From: Inhella sp.
GTDB taxonomy: Bacteria; Pseudomonadota; Gammaproteobacteria; Burkholderiales; Burkholderiaceae_C
Assembly (NCBI RefSeq): GCF_027532025.1
Contig: NZ_JAPZSY010000001.1
Span: 1-63,243, forward strand
DNA: 63,243 bases
Direction of reading: 5' to 3'
In this document: in pieces, positions 38,390-47,781 of the stretch
How positions within the stretch are numbered: the first letter of the stretch is position 1
Layout of the letters: every line of letters begins with the position of its first letter
The notes under the pieces: model-generated
Database searches by the model: none
Seen by the model: only the letters and a program-made list of their open reading frames with translations
Told to the model about the DNA's origin: nothing
Made by a program: the position numbers and the translations under genes

Positions 38390-39679
38390 ATGAATTCTTT
38401 GCGCACCTTCCTCACTTTGGGCCTGGCCTTGGTCGCCACATGGGCGGTGGCCACCCCACCGGCGCCGCGTCCGCCGGGTGCTGTCGTGGCCCTCGGGGGC
38501 GCGTTGAAGGTCGACAACACGGCCGTGTGGTCACGCTTGGTGCAGGAGGCCGGCGGCCGAGGGGCGACGTTCGCCGTGTTTGCCACCGCCGCCGAGAACC
38601 CTGAGCGCAGCGGGGAGCGCATCGCCCAGGCCCTGAATGCCGCCGGTGCCAAGGCCGAGGTGATTCCGGTGGCGCCACGATTGCCCACCACGGAATGGAA
38701 GGCGCTGCGCGACGACGCGGCGCTGGCGCAGCGCGTCTCGCGCATGCAAGGCGTTTTCTTCAGCGGCGGTGCGCAAGAGCTCATCACCAGCACCCTGCGC
38801 CCCGATGGGCGCTCGACGGCCGTCTTGCAAGCGGTGCGGCAGGTTTTGGAGCGCGGGGGGGTGGTGGCGGGTACCAGCGCCGGCGCGGCCATCATGAGCG
38901 AGTGGATGTTTCGCGATGCGCAAGACACCTTGGCTGTGCTCAAGGGGCGCATGCGCGAGGGGCAGGAAATCGACCGCGGCCTGGGTTTCGCCGGTCCGGA
39001 CATCTTCGTGGACCAGCACTTCCTCAAGCGGGGCCGCATCGGTCGCATCCTGCCGGTGATGCAGGCCAAGGGCTACCGCTGGGGGCTGGGTGTGGAAGAA
39101 AACAGCGGCGCCATCATCCGCGGGCACCAAGTGGAGGTGATCGGGGCGCGCGGTGTTTTGGTGGTGGACCTCAGCGCGGCCCAGCGTCGCACCGACTTGT
39201 CGGCCTTCAACGTGCAAGGGGCCTTGCTCAGCTACTTGGAGCGTGGCGATCGCCACGACTTCGCCACCGGCGTTACCACCCCAGCACCGGAGAAGCTGGC
39301 GGGCACCATCAACCCCCGCAGCCCCGACTTCAAGCCCTTTTTCAAGCGCGCCCCCTTCCACCCCGACATGTTGGGCGACAGCACCATCGCCAACGCCATG
39401 GCCCAGTTGGTGGACAGCCCGGACGAGGAGTTGTTGGGCCTGGCCTTCAACGGGCGGGCGCTGGCGCAAGGCAGCAAGGCAGCGGCCGACGACCTCGATC
39501 CGACGCTGGGCTTCGAGTTCCGACTGTCCAAGGCGGCCGATTCGCGCGGCTACTTCACCGGTGCCTGGGGCGGCGAGGACTACACCGTGACCCGCATCCG
39601 GCTGGACGTGACCCCGGTGCGCCTGAATACCCCGCTGTACCAAGCGCTGACCCCGAACCGCGCCGCCGACGCGCGTTGA
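38390..39679 (+). CDS. Secreted cyanophycinase-like serine peptidase (S51 family)
   Basis: 429 aa. A signal peptide of about 21 residues indicates export. The class I glutaminase-like fold has the nucleophile Ser163 in GTSAGAA and the cyanophycinase hallmark DQHF followed by RxRxGR (~208-219). Cytoplasmic CphB is about 270 aa; the extra C-terminal domain (~240-429) and signal resemble extracellular CphE-type enzymes. Expected reaction: cutting cyanophycin (multi-L-arginyl-poly-L-aspartate) to beta-Asp-Arg dipeptides. First gene of a six-gene operon; the next gene is 20 nt away. Start chosen at the signal-peptide ATG. Confidence 0.85.
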   Translation: MNSLRTFLTLGLALVATWAVATPPAPRPPGAVVALGGALKVDNTAVWSRLVQEAGGRGATFAVFATAAENPERSGERIAQALNAAGAKAEVIPVAPRLPTTEWKALRDDAALAQRVSRMQGVFFSGGAQELITSTLRPDGRSTAVLQAVRQVLERGGVVAGTSAGAAIMSEWMFRDAQDTLAVLKGRMREGQEIDRGLGFAGPDIFVDQHFLKRGRIGRILPVMQAKGYRWGLGVEENSGAIIRGHQVEVIGARGVLVVDLSAAQRRTDLSAFNVQGALLSYLERGDRHDFATGVTTPAPEKLAGTINPRSPDFKPFFKRAPFHPDMLGDSTIANAMAQLVDSPDEELLGLAFNGRALAQGSKAAADDLDPTLGFEFRLSKAADSRGYFTGAWGGEDYTVTRIRLDVTPVRLNTPLYQALTPNRAADAR

Positions 39680-39699
39680 CCCTCCGACCGAACGATTCC

Positions 39700-40815
39700 A
39701 TGAGATCCCAACACCACGTGCTGCGCGGCAGCCCCAGCGGCACGCAGCGCAGTTTGCTCAGCCTTCACTTTGGGCCAGCCCACAGCGGCCGGCAGGCCTT
39801 GCTGCAGTGCGCGTTGCACGCGGACGAAATCCCGCCCCTGCTGGTGGGTTACCACCTGCGCCAGCGTCTGGCCTCGTTGGAGGCCGCAGGGCAGCTCAAG
39901 CACGAAGTCGTGCTGGTGCCGGCCGCCAATCCCATCGGCCTGGCGCAGCACCTGTGGGGGCGGCATCAGGGTCGTTTTGAGATCAACAGCGGCCACAACT
40001 TCAACCGCCACTACCCCGACCTGGCTGCGGCTGCGGCGGAGCGGGTGCAAGGCCGCCTGAGCGACGACGCCCGCACCAACACCCGGTTGCTGCGTGCCGC
40101 GATGCACGCGGCGCTCGCGGCCTGCACGGTGGAGACCGAGTTGCAGTCGCTGCGCCAAACCCTGCTGGACCTGACCATCGACGCCGACATCGTGCTGGAC
40201 CTGCACTGCGACAACCAGGCGGTCATGCACCTCTACACCACGCCGCACCACCCCGAGGTGACGCGAGACCTGGGGCGCTGCCTGCAAGCCCCCCTGGCAC
40301 TGATCGCCGAGGAGAGTGGCGACTTCCCGTTCGACGAGTCCTGCTCCATGGTGTGGTCCAAGCTGCAGGCCCTGTTGCCTGGGCACCCGGTCGACCTGGC
40401 CTGCTTTGCAGCCACGGTGGAGCACCGGGGTGAGGCCGACGTCAGCCACGCGCTGGCGGCGCAAGACGCCGACGGATTGCTGCGCTTCCTGGCCCGCCAA
40501 GGCTTCATCCAGGGCGACGTAGGCTCGACCGAGCCCTTCGACTGCAGCCTGCGCCCGCTGGCGGGGTCGCTGCCCCTGAATGCGCCGCACGCCGGCGTGC
40601 TGGTCTACCACGTCGAGCCGGGGGCCGAAGTCAAGGCAGGGCAAGCGATGGTCGAGGTCATCGATCCGATCGGCGGAGAATCCACCCTCCTGCGCAGCCC
40701 CGTCGATGGGCTGTTTTACGCCCGTGAGCAACAGCGATGGGCCCAGGCGGGCCAGAAGCTGGCCCGGGTGGCTGGGTTCGAGGCCAAGCGCACGGGCAAG
40801 CTCCTGAGCGCCTGA
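39700..40815 (+). CDS. M14-family deacylase, AotO/CphZ position (likely beta-Asp-Arg hydrolase)
   Basis: 371 aa, succinylglutamate desuccinylase/aspartoacylase family. Zinc ligands are predicted at His40 and Glu43 (LHADE) and His169 (LDLHCDN), with a catalytic Glu near 241 (VEHRGE). A C-terminal beta-barrel-like part follows (~280-371). No signal peptide, so cytoplasmic. In P. aeruginosa a protein of this family (AotO) precedes aotP-argR, as here, and relatives have been described as cyanophycin-dipeptide hydrolases (CphZ). Position after a cyanophycinase supports that. AstE activity (succinylglutamate) is the main alternative. Confidence 0.75.
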   Translation: MRSQHHVLRGSPSGTQRSLLSLHFGPAHSGRQALLQCALHADEIPPLLVGYHLRQRLASLEAAGQLKHEVVLVPAANPIGLAQHLWGRHQGRFEINSGHNFNRHYPDLAAAAAERVQGRLSDDARTNTRLLRAAMHAALAACTVETELQSLRQTLLDLTIDADIVLDLHCDNQAVMHLYTTPHHPEVTRDLGRCLQAPLALIAEESGDFPFDESCSMVWSKLQALLPGHPVDLACFAATVEHRGEADVSHALAAQDADGLLRFLARQGFIQGDVGSTEPFDCSLRPLAGSLPLNAPHAGVLVYHVEPGAEVKAGQAMVEVIDPIGGESTLLRSPVDGLFYAREQQRWAQAGQKLARVAGFEAKRTGKLLSA

Positions 40816-40831
40816 TCGGACCTTTTCGCCC

Positions 40832-41596
<765 letters not shown>

Positions 41597-41601
41597 GGCG
41601 C

Positions 41602-42591
41602 ATGCAGGACGTGGCCATCCTCCAGCTGCCGGGTGCCTCGCGCCTGGGCGGCCAGCTCCTGGTGGAGCTGCTGGAGGGGGCCAACGCCCTGCTGCCCGAG
41701 CCGGCCTTTCGGCCGCATTGGTGCGCGGTCGGCCCCGCGCAGGAGCAGGCCTTCGATCCCCAGCGCGACTGGGCCCACGTGTGGGTGCTGGCGCCTTGGC
41801 GTCTCCTGGCCAGCAGCGACGCCTTGGCCTCACTGCCCGCCCAACTGCAGCGCGTGGCGCAGCGCGGTGCTCTGCTGGGCGCAGTCGAGGGGGGCGTGTT
41901 GTGGCTGGCCGCGGCGGGCCTGTTGAACGGACGTCGAGCCTGTGCCATCGATTGGCTGACGGGTCACCTGCAGCAGCAGCATCCGGATGCCGTGTGGAGC
42001 CAATCTCTCTACGAGATCGACCTGCCGCCCCGGCCGGTGCTCAGTTGCGCCCGACCGCTGGCCCTGCCAGACCTGCTCTTGGCATGGCTGGCGCGCGAAC
42101 ATGGCGATGCGCTGGCCCGGCAGTTGGGTGGGCGCTTGGGGCTGTCGAGCCTGCGCGGGCGCGACGAACGCGTGCTGGGCGAAGCCCAAGGCCACGCGCT
42201 GATGCCGCCCAAGCTGGCCGAGGCTTTGACCCTCATGCAGGCCAACCTGGCCGAGCCGCTGCCCACCGACGACATCGCCCGACTTGTGGGCCTGTCGCGC
42301 CGGCAGTTGGAGCGGCTGTTCAAGCAACACCTGGACGCGCTGCCCAGCCGCTACTACCTGGAGCTGCGCCTGAACCGCAGCCGCGAATTGCTGCAGCGCA
42401 CCGGCCAGTCCATCTTGCAGGTGGGTTTGGCGTGTGGCTTTTCCAGCGGCCCCCATTTTTCCAACGCCTACAAGGCCACCTTCGGCTGCACGCCGCGCGA
42501 AGAGCGCGCCCGTGAAGCCGCCGGGTGGCGCGAGCACCGCCAGCAAGAGCTGGGCGGTGCCGTTGGCCACCGCGACGTGAGAGCGGCATGA
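41602..42591 (+). CDS. argR: ArgR-like AraC-family transcriptional regulator
   Basis: 329 aa. The N-terminal GlxA/DJ-1-like sensor domain (~1-185) is followed by two helix-turn-helix motifs (~220-242 and 268-292; [16 protein letters not shown] is the second). This is the architecture of Pseudomonas ArgR, the arginine-responsive regulator of aot and aru operons, and the aotP-argR order is the same. Matching operator half-sites lie at the operon promoter (38169-38210), implying autoregulation. The stop overlaps the next ATG (ATGA). Not the unrelated hexameric ArgR of E. coli. Confidence 0.8.
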   Translation: MQDVAILQLPGASRLGGQLLVELLEGANALLPEPAFRPHWCAVGPAQEQAFDPQRDWAHVWVLAPWRLLASSDALASLPAQLQRVAQRGALLGAVEGGVLWLAAAGLLNGRRACAIDWLTGHLQQQHPDAVWSQSLYEIDLPPRPVLSCARPLALPDLLLAWLAREHGDALARQLGGRLGLSSLRGRDERVLGEAQGHALMPPKLAEALTLMQANLAEPLPTDDIARLVGLSRRQLERLFKQHLDALPSRYYLELRLNRSRELLQRTGQSILQVGLACGFSSGPHFSNAYKATFGCTPREERAREAAGWREHRQQELGGAVGHRDVRAA

Positions 42592-43574
42592 CCTCTGAAC
42601 CCACCCTGTGCCTGCGCCCCGTGCGGCGCGACGACCTCGACGGCCTGCAGCGCCTGGCAGCGGGCGCCAGCCCCGGCATCGGCTCGCTGCGCAACGATGC
42701 CGCCTGGTTGGCCCAACGCATCGAGCACTCGTTGCAGGCCTTTGCCACCGATGACGACGAGGTCAGCGGCGAGGAGCGCTACCTGTTCGTGTTGCACGAC
42801 GAAGCCACCGATCGACTGGTGGGCTGCAGCGGCATCACCGCGCGAGCCGGGTACGGCTCGCGCTTTTACAGCTACCGCAACGAATTCGTGGTGGCCAGCA
42901 GCGCTGGCCTGGGCATCACGCAGCGCACCCACACCCTGCACCTGTGCCACGACCTCACTGGCACCACGCTGCTCACCTCGTTCTACATCGAACCCGAGTG
43001 GGCCGAGGGCGCGGCGCCGCAGTTGTTGTCTCGCGGCCGCCTGCTGTTCATCCGGCAATTCAGCCAGCGCTTTTCGGACCGCATCGTGGCCGAGCACCCC
43101 GGTTGGCTCGATGCCCAGCGCAACAGTCCCTTCTGGGATGCCGTGGGGCGCCGTTTCTTCGCCATGGACTACCCGCAAGCCGAGGCCTTGGCCGGGGGGC
43201 GCAGCAAGGCCTTCATCGCCGAACTCATGCCCACCTCGCCCGTGTACGTGCCCTTGCTGCCCGAGGCGGCGCAACGCGCCATCGGCCAGTTGCACCCCGA
43301 TGGCGAACTGCCCTTCGCCATCTTGCAGGACGAGGGCTTCGACGCCGAGACCTACATCGACCTCTTCGACGGCGGCCCCATCACCGAAGGCCGTTTGCAT
43401 GCGCTGGGCAGCGTGCGCGCGGCCCGGGCGCGGACGCCCCGTGCAGAACCCGTGCCCGTCATCGCCTGCCATGGCCGGCGCGAGGGCTTCGAGGCCCGCG
43501 TGTTGTGGGGGACAGCCCCAGCCACTTGGGGCGAAGGTGGCCTGATCACCCCTTTGGAGCGTGACGAAGCATGA
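42588..43574 (+). CDS. astA: Arginine N-succinyltransferase (alpha subunit, AruF/AstA)
   Basis: 328 aa, close to full length for AstA/AruF (~340). Conserved blocks: LRPVRRDDLDGLQRLA, SRFYSYRNEFVV, HLCHDLTGTTLLTSFY, LDAQRNSPFWDAVGRRFF, FIAELMPTSPVYVPLL, GFDAETYIDLFDGGP. It succinylates arginine with succinyl-CoA, the first step of the ammonia-producing AST pathway to glutamate. Coupled by ATGA overlaps to the regulator before it and the short paralogue after it. The astB, astC and astD genes are not in the window. Confidence 0.9.
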   Translation: MTSEPTLCLRPVRRDDLDGLQRLAAGASPGIGSLRNDAAWLAQRIEHSLQAFATDDDEVSGEERYLFVLHDEATDRLVGCSGITARAGYGSRFYSYRNEFVVASSAGLGITQRTHTLHLCHDLTGTTLLTSFYIEPEWAEGAAPQLLSRGRLLFIRQFSQRFSDRIVAEHPGWLDAQRNSPFWDAVGRRFFAMDYPQAEALAGGRSKAFIAELMPTSPVYVPLLPEAAQRAIGQLHPDGELPFAILQDEGFDAETYIDLFDGGPITEGRLHALGSVRAARARTPRAEPVPVIACHGRREGFEARVLWGTAPATWGEGGLITPLERDEA

Positions 43575-44233
43575 GCCCGACGTTTCGCCTTTTGCCCCAG
43601 GCACCCCAGGGCGCCGTGGCTCACGAAGAAACCGGCGGCCAATGGTGGTGGGCCGAGTCCCAAGACCGCCACGCCTGGCTGCACGTTCAACCGGAGATGG
43701 GGCGGTCGCGGCCCCGCTACCACTTCCACCTCGGCCGCGTGGTGCACGCCGCATCCGAGCTGGGCCTCTACCAGGTCCAACCCCTGCTGCTGCTGGGTCA
43801 CGACGCCACGGGTGAAGCCGAGCTGAGCGCTTGGGGCGGGGATGAAAGCTTGTGGCCGGCTTTGGTGCAGCACGCCCTGTCGGTGTTGCGGGCCATGCGT
43901 CCGGCCGGCACCCTGGTGGTGGCGGAATTGCCCGGCTGGCGCGACCCGCAGGGGCACAGCCCCTTCTGGCAAGGGCTGGTGCGGCATTTCGCGCCGCAGG
44001 TGGCGCCGGGCCAGGTGGAGCGCTTGGGCCCGGCCTTCACCTCGCACCTGGGCCCCTTGTTGCCCCGGCAGCCGGTGCACGGCGCTTTGTTGCCGGCTGC
44101 CACCCAGGCGGTGTTGGGCCGCGCCGCCGATTCGACACAGCCTTGGCGCCATACGCTGCAGGCCGCTGGCTTTGCCGATTGGCGCCACTTGCGCATCGAC
44201 GACGGCGGGCCCGTCTGGGCCCGACCGCTGTAG
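43571..44233 (+). CDS. Short, diverged AstA-like protein (possible beta subunit)
   Basis: 220 aa. Aligns by eye to the middle and C-terminal parts of AstA: RPRYHFHLGRVVHAASELGLY, LGHDATGEAELS, ELPGWRDPQGHSPFWQGLVRHF, then LLPRQPVHGALLP and a final GFADWRHLRIDDGGP. The first ~80 residues of AstA are missing and several conserved positions differ. Pseudomonas has two full-length subunits (AruF, AruG); this could be a reduced AruG or a regulatory remnant. Frame is intact and its start overlaps astA (ATGA), so it is probably expressed. Confidence 0.75.
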   Translation: MSPTFRLLPQAPQGAVAHEETGGQWWWAESQDRHAWLHVQPEMGRSRPRYHFHLGRVVHAASELGLYQVQPLLLLGHDATGEAELSAWGGDESLWPALVQHALSVLRAMRPAGTLVVAELPGWRDPQGHSPFWQGLVRHFAPQVAPGQVERLGPAFTSHLGPLLPRQPVHGALLPAATQAVLGRAADSTQPWRHTLQAAGFADWRHLRIDDGGPVWARPL

Positions 44234-44246
44234 CACTGCCGGCGGC

Positions 44247-44762
44247 TCAGCCTCGGTTGCCGCGCAGCAGGGCGATCAGCCCAACGCCCAGGGCCGACGC
44301 GAACAGCAGCCCGCTCCACACCTCGTAGGGCAGGCTCAGCAGCCGGTAGGCATGCGCCTCGGCGCAGTTGGCCGTGATCATGAACACCGCGGGCCAGAGG
44401 TCTTCCAGACCGGTGGCGGCGATCAAGCGGTCGGCCACCGTCATGGTGCAGCTGGCGCTGTCCGAGGCCACGGCGTTCTGGTAGGTGGCCGCCACGACCC
44501 CGGCCAGTGCCAACAGCACCACCGGCACCGCCAGCACCCGCGAGGCGACTTGCGCTCCGCGCAGGCGCCCCGACTTCTTCAGGCCCCAGGCCAGCCCACC
44601 GCCCACCAGGGCGACCGCCGCCAAAGCCATCACCAGCACCCGCTGCAGGATGCACCAGGGGCAGGGCTTCACCCCAAACTGGTACTGCGCCACCAGGGCC
44701 ACCCCCAAGCTGGCCAGGCAAAGCAAGCCCAGCAGCACCATCAGGCGCGGCGTGTGGCGCAT
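44247..44762 (-). CDS. dsbB: Disulfide bond formation protein DsbB
   Basis: 171 aa with four membrane segments. Redox Cys pairs: Cys34/Cys37 (CPWCILQR) in the first periplasmic loop and Cys105/Cys133 in the second. It reoxidises DsbA using quinone. A GTG at 44780 overlapping the ridA stop (GTGA) would add six residues (VISEGL); the ATG is preferred. It converges with the AstA-like gene, 13 nt apart. Confidence 0.93.
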   Translation of the reverse strand: MRHTPRLMVLLGLLCLASLGVALVAQYQFGVKPCPWCILQRVLVMALAAVALVGGGLAWGLKKSGRLRGAQVASRVLAVPVVLLALAGVVAATYQNAVASDSASCTMTVADRLIAATGLEDLWPAVFMITANCAEAHAYRLLSLPYEVWSGLLFASALGVGLIALLRGNRG

Positions 44763-44776
44763 CAGGCCTTCGCTGA

Positions 44777-45253
44777 TCACGGGGCCAACTCGGCGATGAG
44801 CTCGATCTCGACGCAGGCGCCGCGCGGGATTTGCGCCACCCCGAAGGCCGATCGTGCGTGCGAGCCCACCTCGGTGCCGAACACGGCTTGGAACAGCTCG
44901 CTGGCGCCGTTGGTGACCAGGTGCTGCTCGGTGAAGGTGGGCGTGCTGTTGACCAGGCTCATCAGCTTGACGATGCGCTTGACGCGGCCCAGGTCGCCAC
45001 CGCAGGCGGCCTTCAGGGTGCCCATCAGGTCGATGGCGATGGCCCGCGCGGCCTGTTGGCCCGTGGCCGTGTCCATGTTCAAGCCCAGTTGCCCCGTCCA
45101 TGGTTCGCCATCGGGCCGTTTGGCGATGTGGCCTGAAATGAACACGAGTTGGCCCGTCTGCACAAAGGGCACATAGGCCGCGGCGGGCTCGGCCACGGCT
45201 GGCAGCGTGATGCCAAGCTCGTCGAGTCGTTGTTGGATGGCGGCAGCGCTCAT
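44777..45253 (-). CDS. RidA/YjgF/YER057c family protein
   Basis: 158 aa RidA-fold protein, of the longer subgroup with an N-terminal AAAIQQRLDELGITLP stretch. Contains VFISGHIAKRPDGE, RIVKLMSLVNSTPTF and the C-terminal RGACVEIELIAE; the Arg of RGACVE corresponds to the catalytic Arg of deaminating RidA members. May deaminate reactive imines or act on another small molecule. Lies between dsbB and the divergent comEC. Confidence 0.9.
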   Translation of the reverse strand: MSAAAIQQRLDELGITLPAVAEPAAAYVPFVQTGQLVFISGHIAKRPDGEPWTGQLGLNMDTATGQQAARAIAIDLMGTLKAACGGDLGRVKRIVKLMSLVNSTPTFTEQHLVTNGASELFQAVFGTEVGSHARSAFGVAQIPRGACVEIELIAELAP

Positions 45254-45303
45254 GGCCACTCCTGGAACTGAGGGAAAGGGGCGGCATCGTAGCGGCCGCA
45301 ACA

Positions 45304-47781
45304 ATGCCCCGCATGCGCTCGACCGAAGCCTCCAACACTGCGCCGCCCCGGCTGGGTGTGGGGTCGGCTTGGCAATGGGGTGGGATGCTGGCCGCCTGGA
45401 TGGTGGGTTTGGCCGGTCTGCAGTTCGTGCCGTCTTGGCCCAACGGCGCTCCGGCGCTGGGTGCGGCCCTGGGCCTGGCGCTGCTGGTGGCGGCCGCGTG
45501 GCGCCGCTCGGGCCTTGGGGTTGGGGTGGCAGCGCTGGTGCTGGGCCTGTCCTGGGCGGGTTGGCGGGCCGACGTCCGGCTGGCATCGGGCCTGGATCCC
45601 GCTTGGGAAGGGCACGACCTGGTGGTGGAGGGCGAGGTGGTCGGCTTGCCCACCGCGGTGGACGGCTTTGGCGGGGTGGACGGTTGGCGGCTCATGGTCG
45701 AGGCCGAAGGCCCAGCGAGAGACCCCATCAGCGGCGACGCCGTGCCCATCCCGCGCGGGCTCAGCCTGAACTGGTTTGCGGGTGCCGGCCGCGATCTGGA
45801 GCCGCGCGCCGGTGAGCGCTGGCGCTGGACGCTGCGCCTCAAGCGCGTGCACCTGCCGCAGAACCCCCACCTGCCCGATGCCGAGCTGTGGCTGCTCGAG
45901 CGCGGCATCAGGGCGCAGGGCAGCGTGCTCGGGGGCGTCAAGCTGCAGCCCGCGCCGGCCCACAGCCTGGTGGCGCTGCGCGAACGGCTGCGCGACGCCA
46001 TCGCGAGCCACGTCGAGGCCCCGCGCCACCGCGCCGTTCTGGGTGGCTTGGTCCTGGGCGACCAAGCCGCCTTGCCTGCCGGCGATTGGGCCTTGCTGCG
46101 CGATGCCGGCGTGGTGCACCTGTTTTCCATCAGCGGCCTGCACATCACGGCCTTTGCCTGGCTGGCGAGCCTGGCCGTGCGGCGGCTGTGGCGCACGGTG
46201 CCCGGCCTGGCGCTGACCTGGCCCGCGCCGTCGGCGGCGCGCTGGCTGGGTTGGGCCGCTGCTTTGGCCTACGCCTTGTTGGCGGGCTGGGGCGTGCCGG
46301 CCCAACGGACTGTGGGCCTGATCACCGTGCTGGCCCTGCTGGGCAGCGCCGGTCGGCAGTGGCCCTGGCCGGTGGCGCTGCTGTTGGCGGGCGCCGTGGT
46401 GGGCGCCGCCGATCCCTGGGCGCTGGTGCAGCCCGGCTTCTGGATGAGCTTTGTGGCCGTGGCGGTGCTGATGCATGGCGGCGCCGTGGCGCGAGAGGGC
46501 GCTCGCCTGGCCTCGGCCCTGCGCGAGCTCGTGCGCACGCAGGCCCTCATCACCGTGGGTTTGCTGCCCTTGTCACTGCTGTTCTTTGGCCAGGTGTCGG
46601 TCGCGGGGGTGGTGGTGAACCTGGTGGCCGTGCCCTTGGTGTCGCTGGCGCTCACGCCCCTGTCGCTGCTGGGTCTGCTGCTGCCGCCCCTGTGGACCGT
46701 GGCCGAGTGGCTGACCGACGCGCTGTGGGCGCTCATGCGCTGGGCCACCGCCTGGCCCGGTGCCGTATGGACACACCCCCAGGCGCCCTCGTGGGCCATG
46801 GCTCTGGCGCTGGTGGGCGTGGCGGCGGCCCTGACGCGCCTGCCGTGGCGCTGGCGCTGGGCTGGTGGGCTGGCGGCGGCGCCCCTGCTGCTGTGGACGC
46901 CCGATCGCCCCACGGACGGGCATTTCCGCATCACCGTCATGGACGTGGGGCAGGGCAGTGCCTTGTGGGTGCAAACGGCCCGACATGACCTGCTGTTCGA
47001 CGCCGGCCCGCGCTGGGGCCCTGCGGGGCAGGATGCCGGTGCCCGCACCGTGTTGCCCTTGCTGCGTGCCGAGGGCGTTCGGCGTTTGGACGCCGTGGTG
47101 CTCAGCCACGGCGACACCGACCACAGCGGGGGCGCGCTCAGCGTGGCCCAGGGCCTGCCGGTGCGCGCTTGGTGGGGCCGGGTGGCGCCCACGCACCCCT
47201 TGCACGAGCGTCTGCAGCCCTGCGTGGCTGGCACGGCGTGGGACTGGGACGGCGTGCGCCTGCAATGGCTGCACCCCACGGCCGCCACGCCGGGCTGGGA
47301 CAACGCCGCCTCTTGCGTGTTGCACGTGCAGGACCGCGCCGGCCGCGCCGCCCTGCTCACCGGCGATTTGCCCGCCGCCCAAGAGCGCGAGATGCTGGAG
47401 CGCAGCGTCCCGGGGGCACTGCGGGCCGATCTGCTGCTGGCGCCCCACCACGGCAGCGCCAGCTCGTCCACGCCCGCCCTCATCGAGGCCGTGGCGCCCC
47501 GCTTGGCCTTGGCGCAAAGCGGCTACCGCAATCGGCATGGCCATCCGGCCCTGGTGGTGCGCCAGCGCTATGCGGTGGCGGATGTGCCCTTGCTCACCAG
47601 CGCGGCGTGCGGCGCGTTCGAGTGGTGGTCGGCGCACGGCGCCCCATCGCCCCAGGGGTGCTGGCGCGGGCGGGAGCGGCGTTACTGGTGGAACAGCGCC
47701 GAGCACGCCTCGCCAGCCCCCCACAGCCTGGGTCCGTTCCGGCCCGACGGGCCCGACGAGCCCGCGACAATGCCCCCATGA
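45304..47781 (+). CDS. comEC: Competence protein ComEC/Rec2 (DNA uptake channel)
   Basis: 825 aa. An N-terminal periplasmic DUF4131-type region, a multi-span ComEC core (~230-500; LFSISGLHITAFAWL is the typical block) and a C-terminal metallo-beta-lactamase-like domain with VLSHGDTDHSGG and APHHGSASSS. Transports single-stranded DNA across the inner membrane during transformation; the C-terminal domain may be a nuclease. The start may instead be ATG 45313. The stop overlaps dnaE by ATGA. Confidence 0.92.
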   Translation: MPRMRSTEASNTAPPRLGVGSAWQWGGMLAAWMVGLAGLQFVPSWPNGAPALGAALGLALLVAAAWRRSGLGVGVAALVLGLSWAGWRADVRLASGLDPAWEGHDLVVEGEVVGLPTAVDGFGGVDGWRLMVEAEGPARDPISGDAVPIPRGLSLNWFAGAGRDLEPRAGERWRWTLRLKRVHLPQNPHLPDAELWLLERGIRAQGSVLGGVKLQPAPAHSLVALRERLRDAIASHVEAPRHRAVLGGLVLGDQAALPAGDWALLRDAGVVHLFSISGLHITAFAWLASLAVRRLWRTVPGLALTWPAPSAARWLGWAAALAYALLAGWGVPAQRTVGLITVLALLGSAGRQWPWPVALLLAGAVVGAADPWALVQPGFWMSFVAVAVLMHGGAVAREGARLASALRELVRTQALITVGLLPLSLLFFGQVSVAGVVVNLVAVPLVSLALTPLSLLGLLLPPLWTVAEWLTDALWALMRWATAWPGAVWTHPQAPSWAMALALVGVAAALTRLPWRWRWAGGLAAAPLLLWTPDRPTDGHFRITVMDVGQGSALWVQTARHDLLFDAGPRWGPAGQDAGARTVLPLLRAEGVRRLDAVVLSHGDTDHSGGALSVAQGLPVRAWWGRVAPTHPLHERLQPCVAGTAWDWDGVRLQWLHPTAATPGWDNAASCVLHVQDRAGRAALLTGDLPAAQEREMLERSVPGALRADLLLAPHHGSASSSTPALIEAVAPRLALAQSGYRNRHGHPALVVRQRYAVADVPLLTSAACGAFEWWSAHGAPSPQGCWRGRERRYWWNSAEHASPAPHSLGPFRPDGPDEPATMPP

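Noticed and set aside
38179-38604. GTG-initiated open frames across the divergent region, including an N-terminal extension of the cyanophycinase from 38189
   Set aside because: The extension would bury the signal peptide and cover the ArgR-type sites; ATG 38390 opens directly into a classic signal sequence.
41602-42591. Naming the AraC-family regulator after the E. coli ArgR repressor
   Set aside because: It has a GlxA-like sensor and two helix-turn-helix motifs, so only the Pseudomonas-type ArgR (AraC family) comparison holds.
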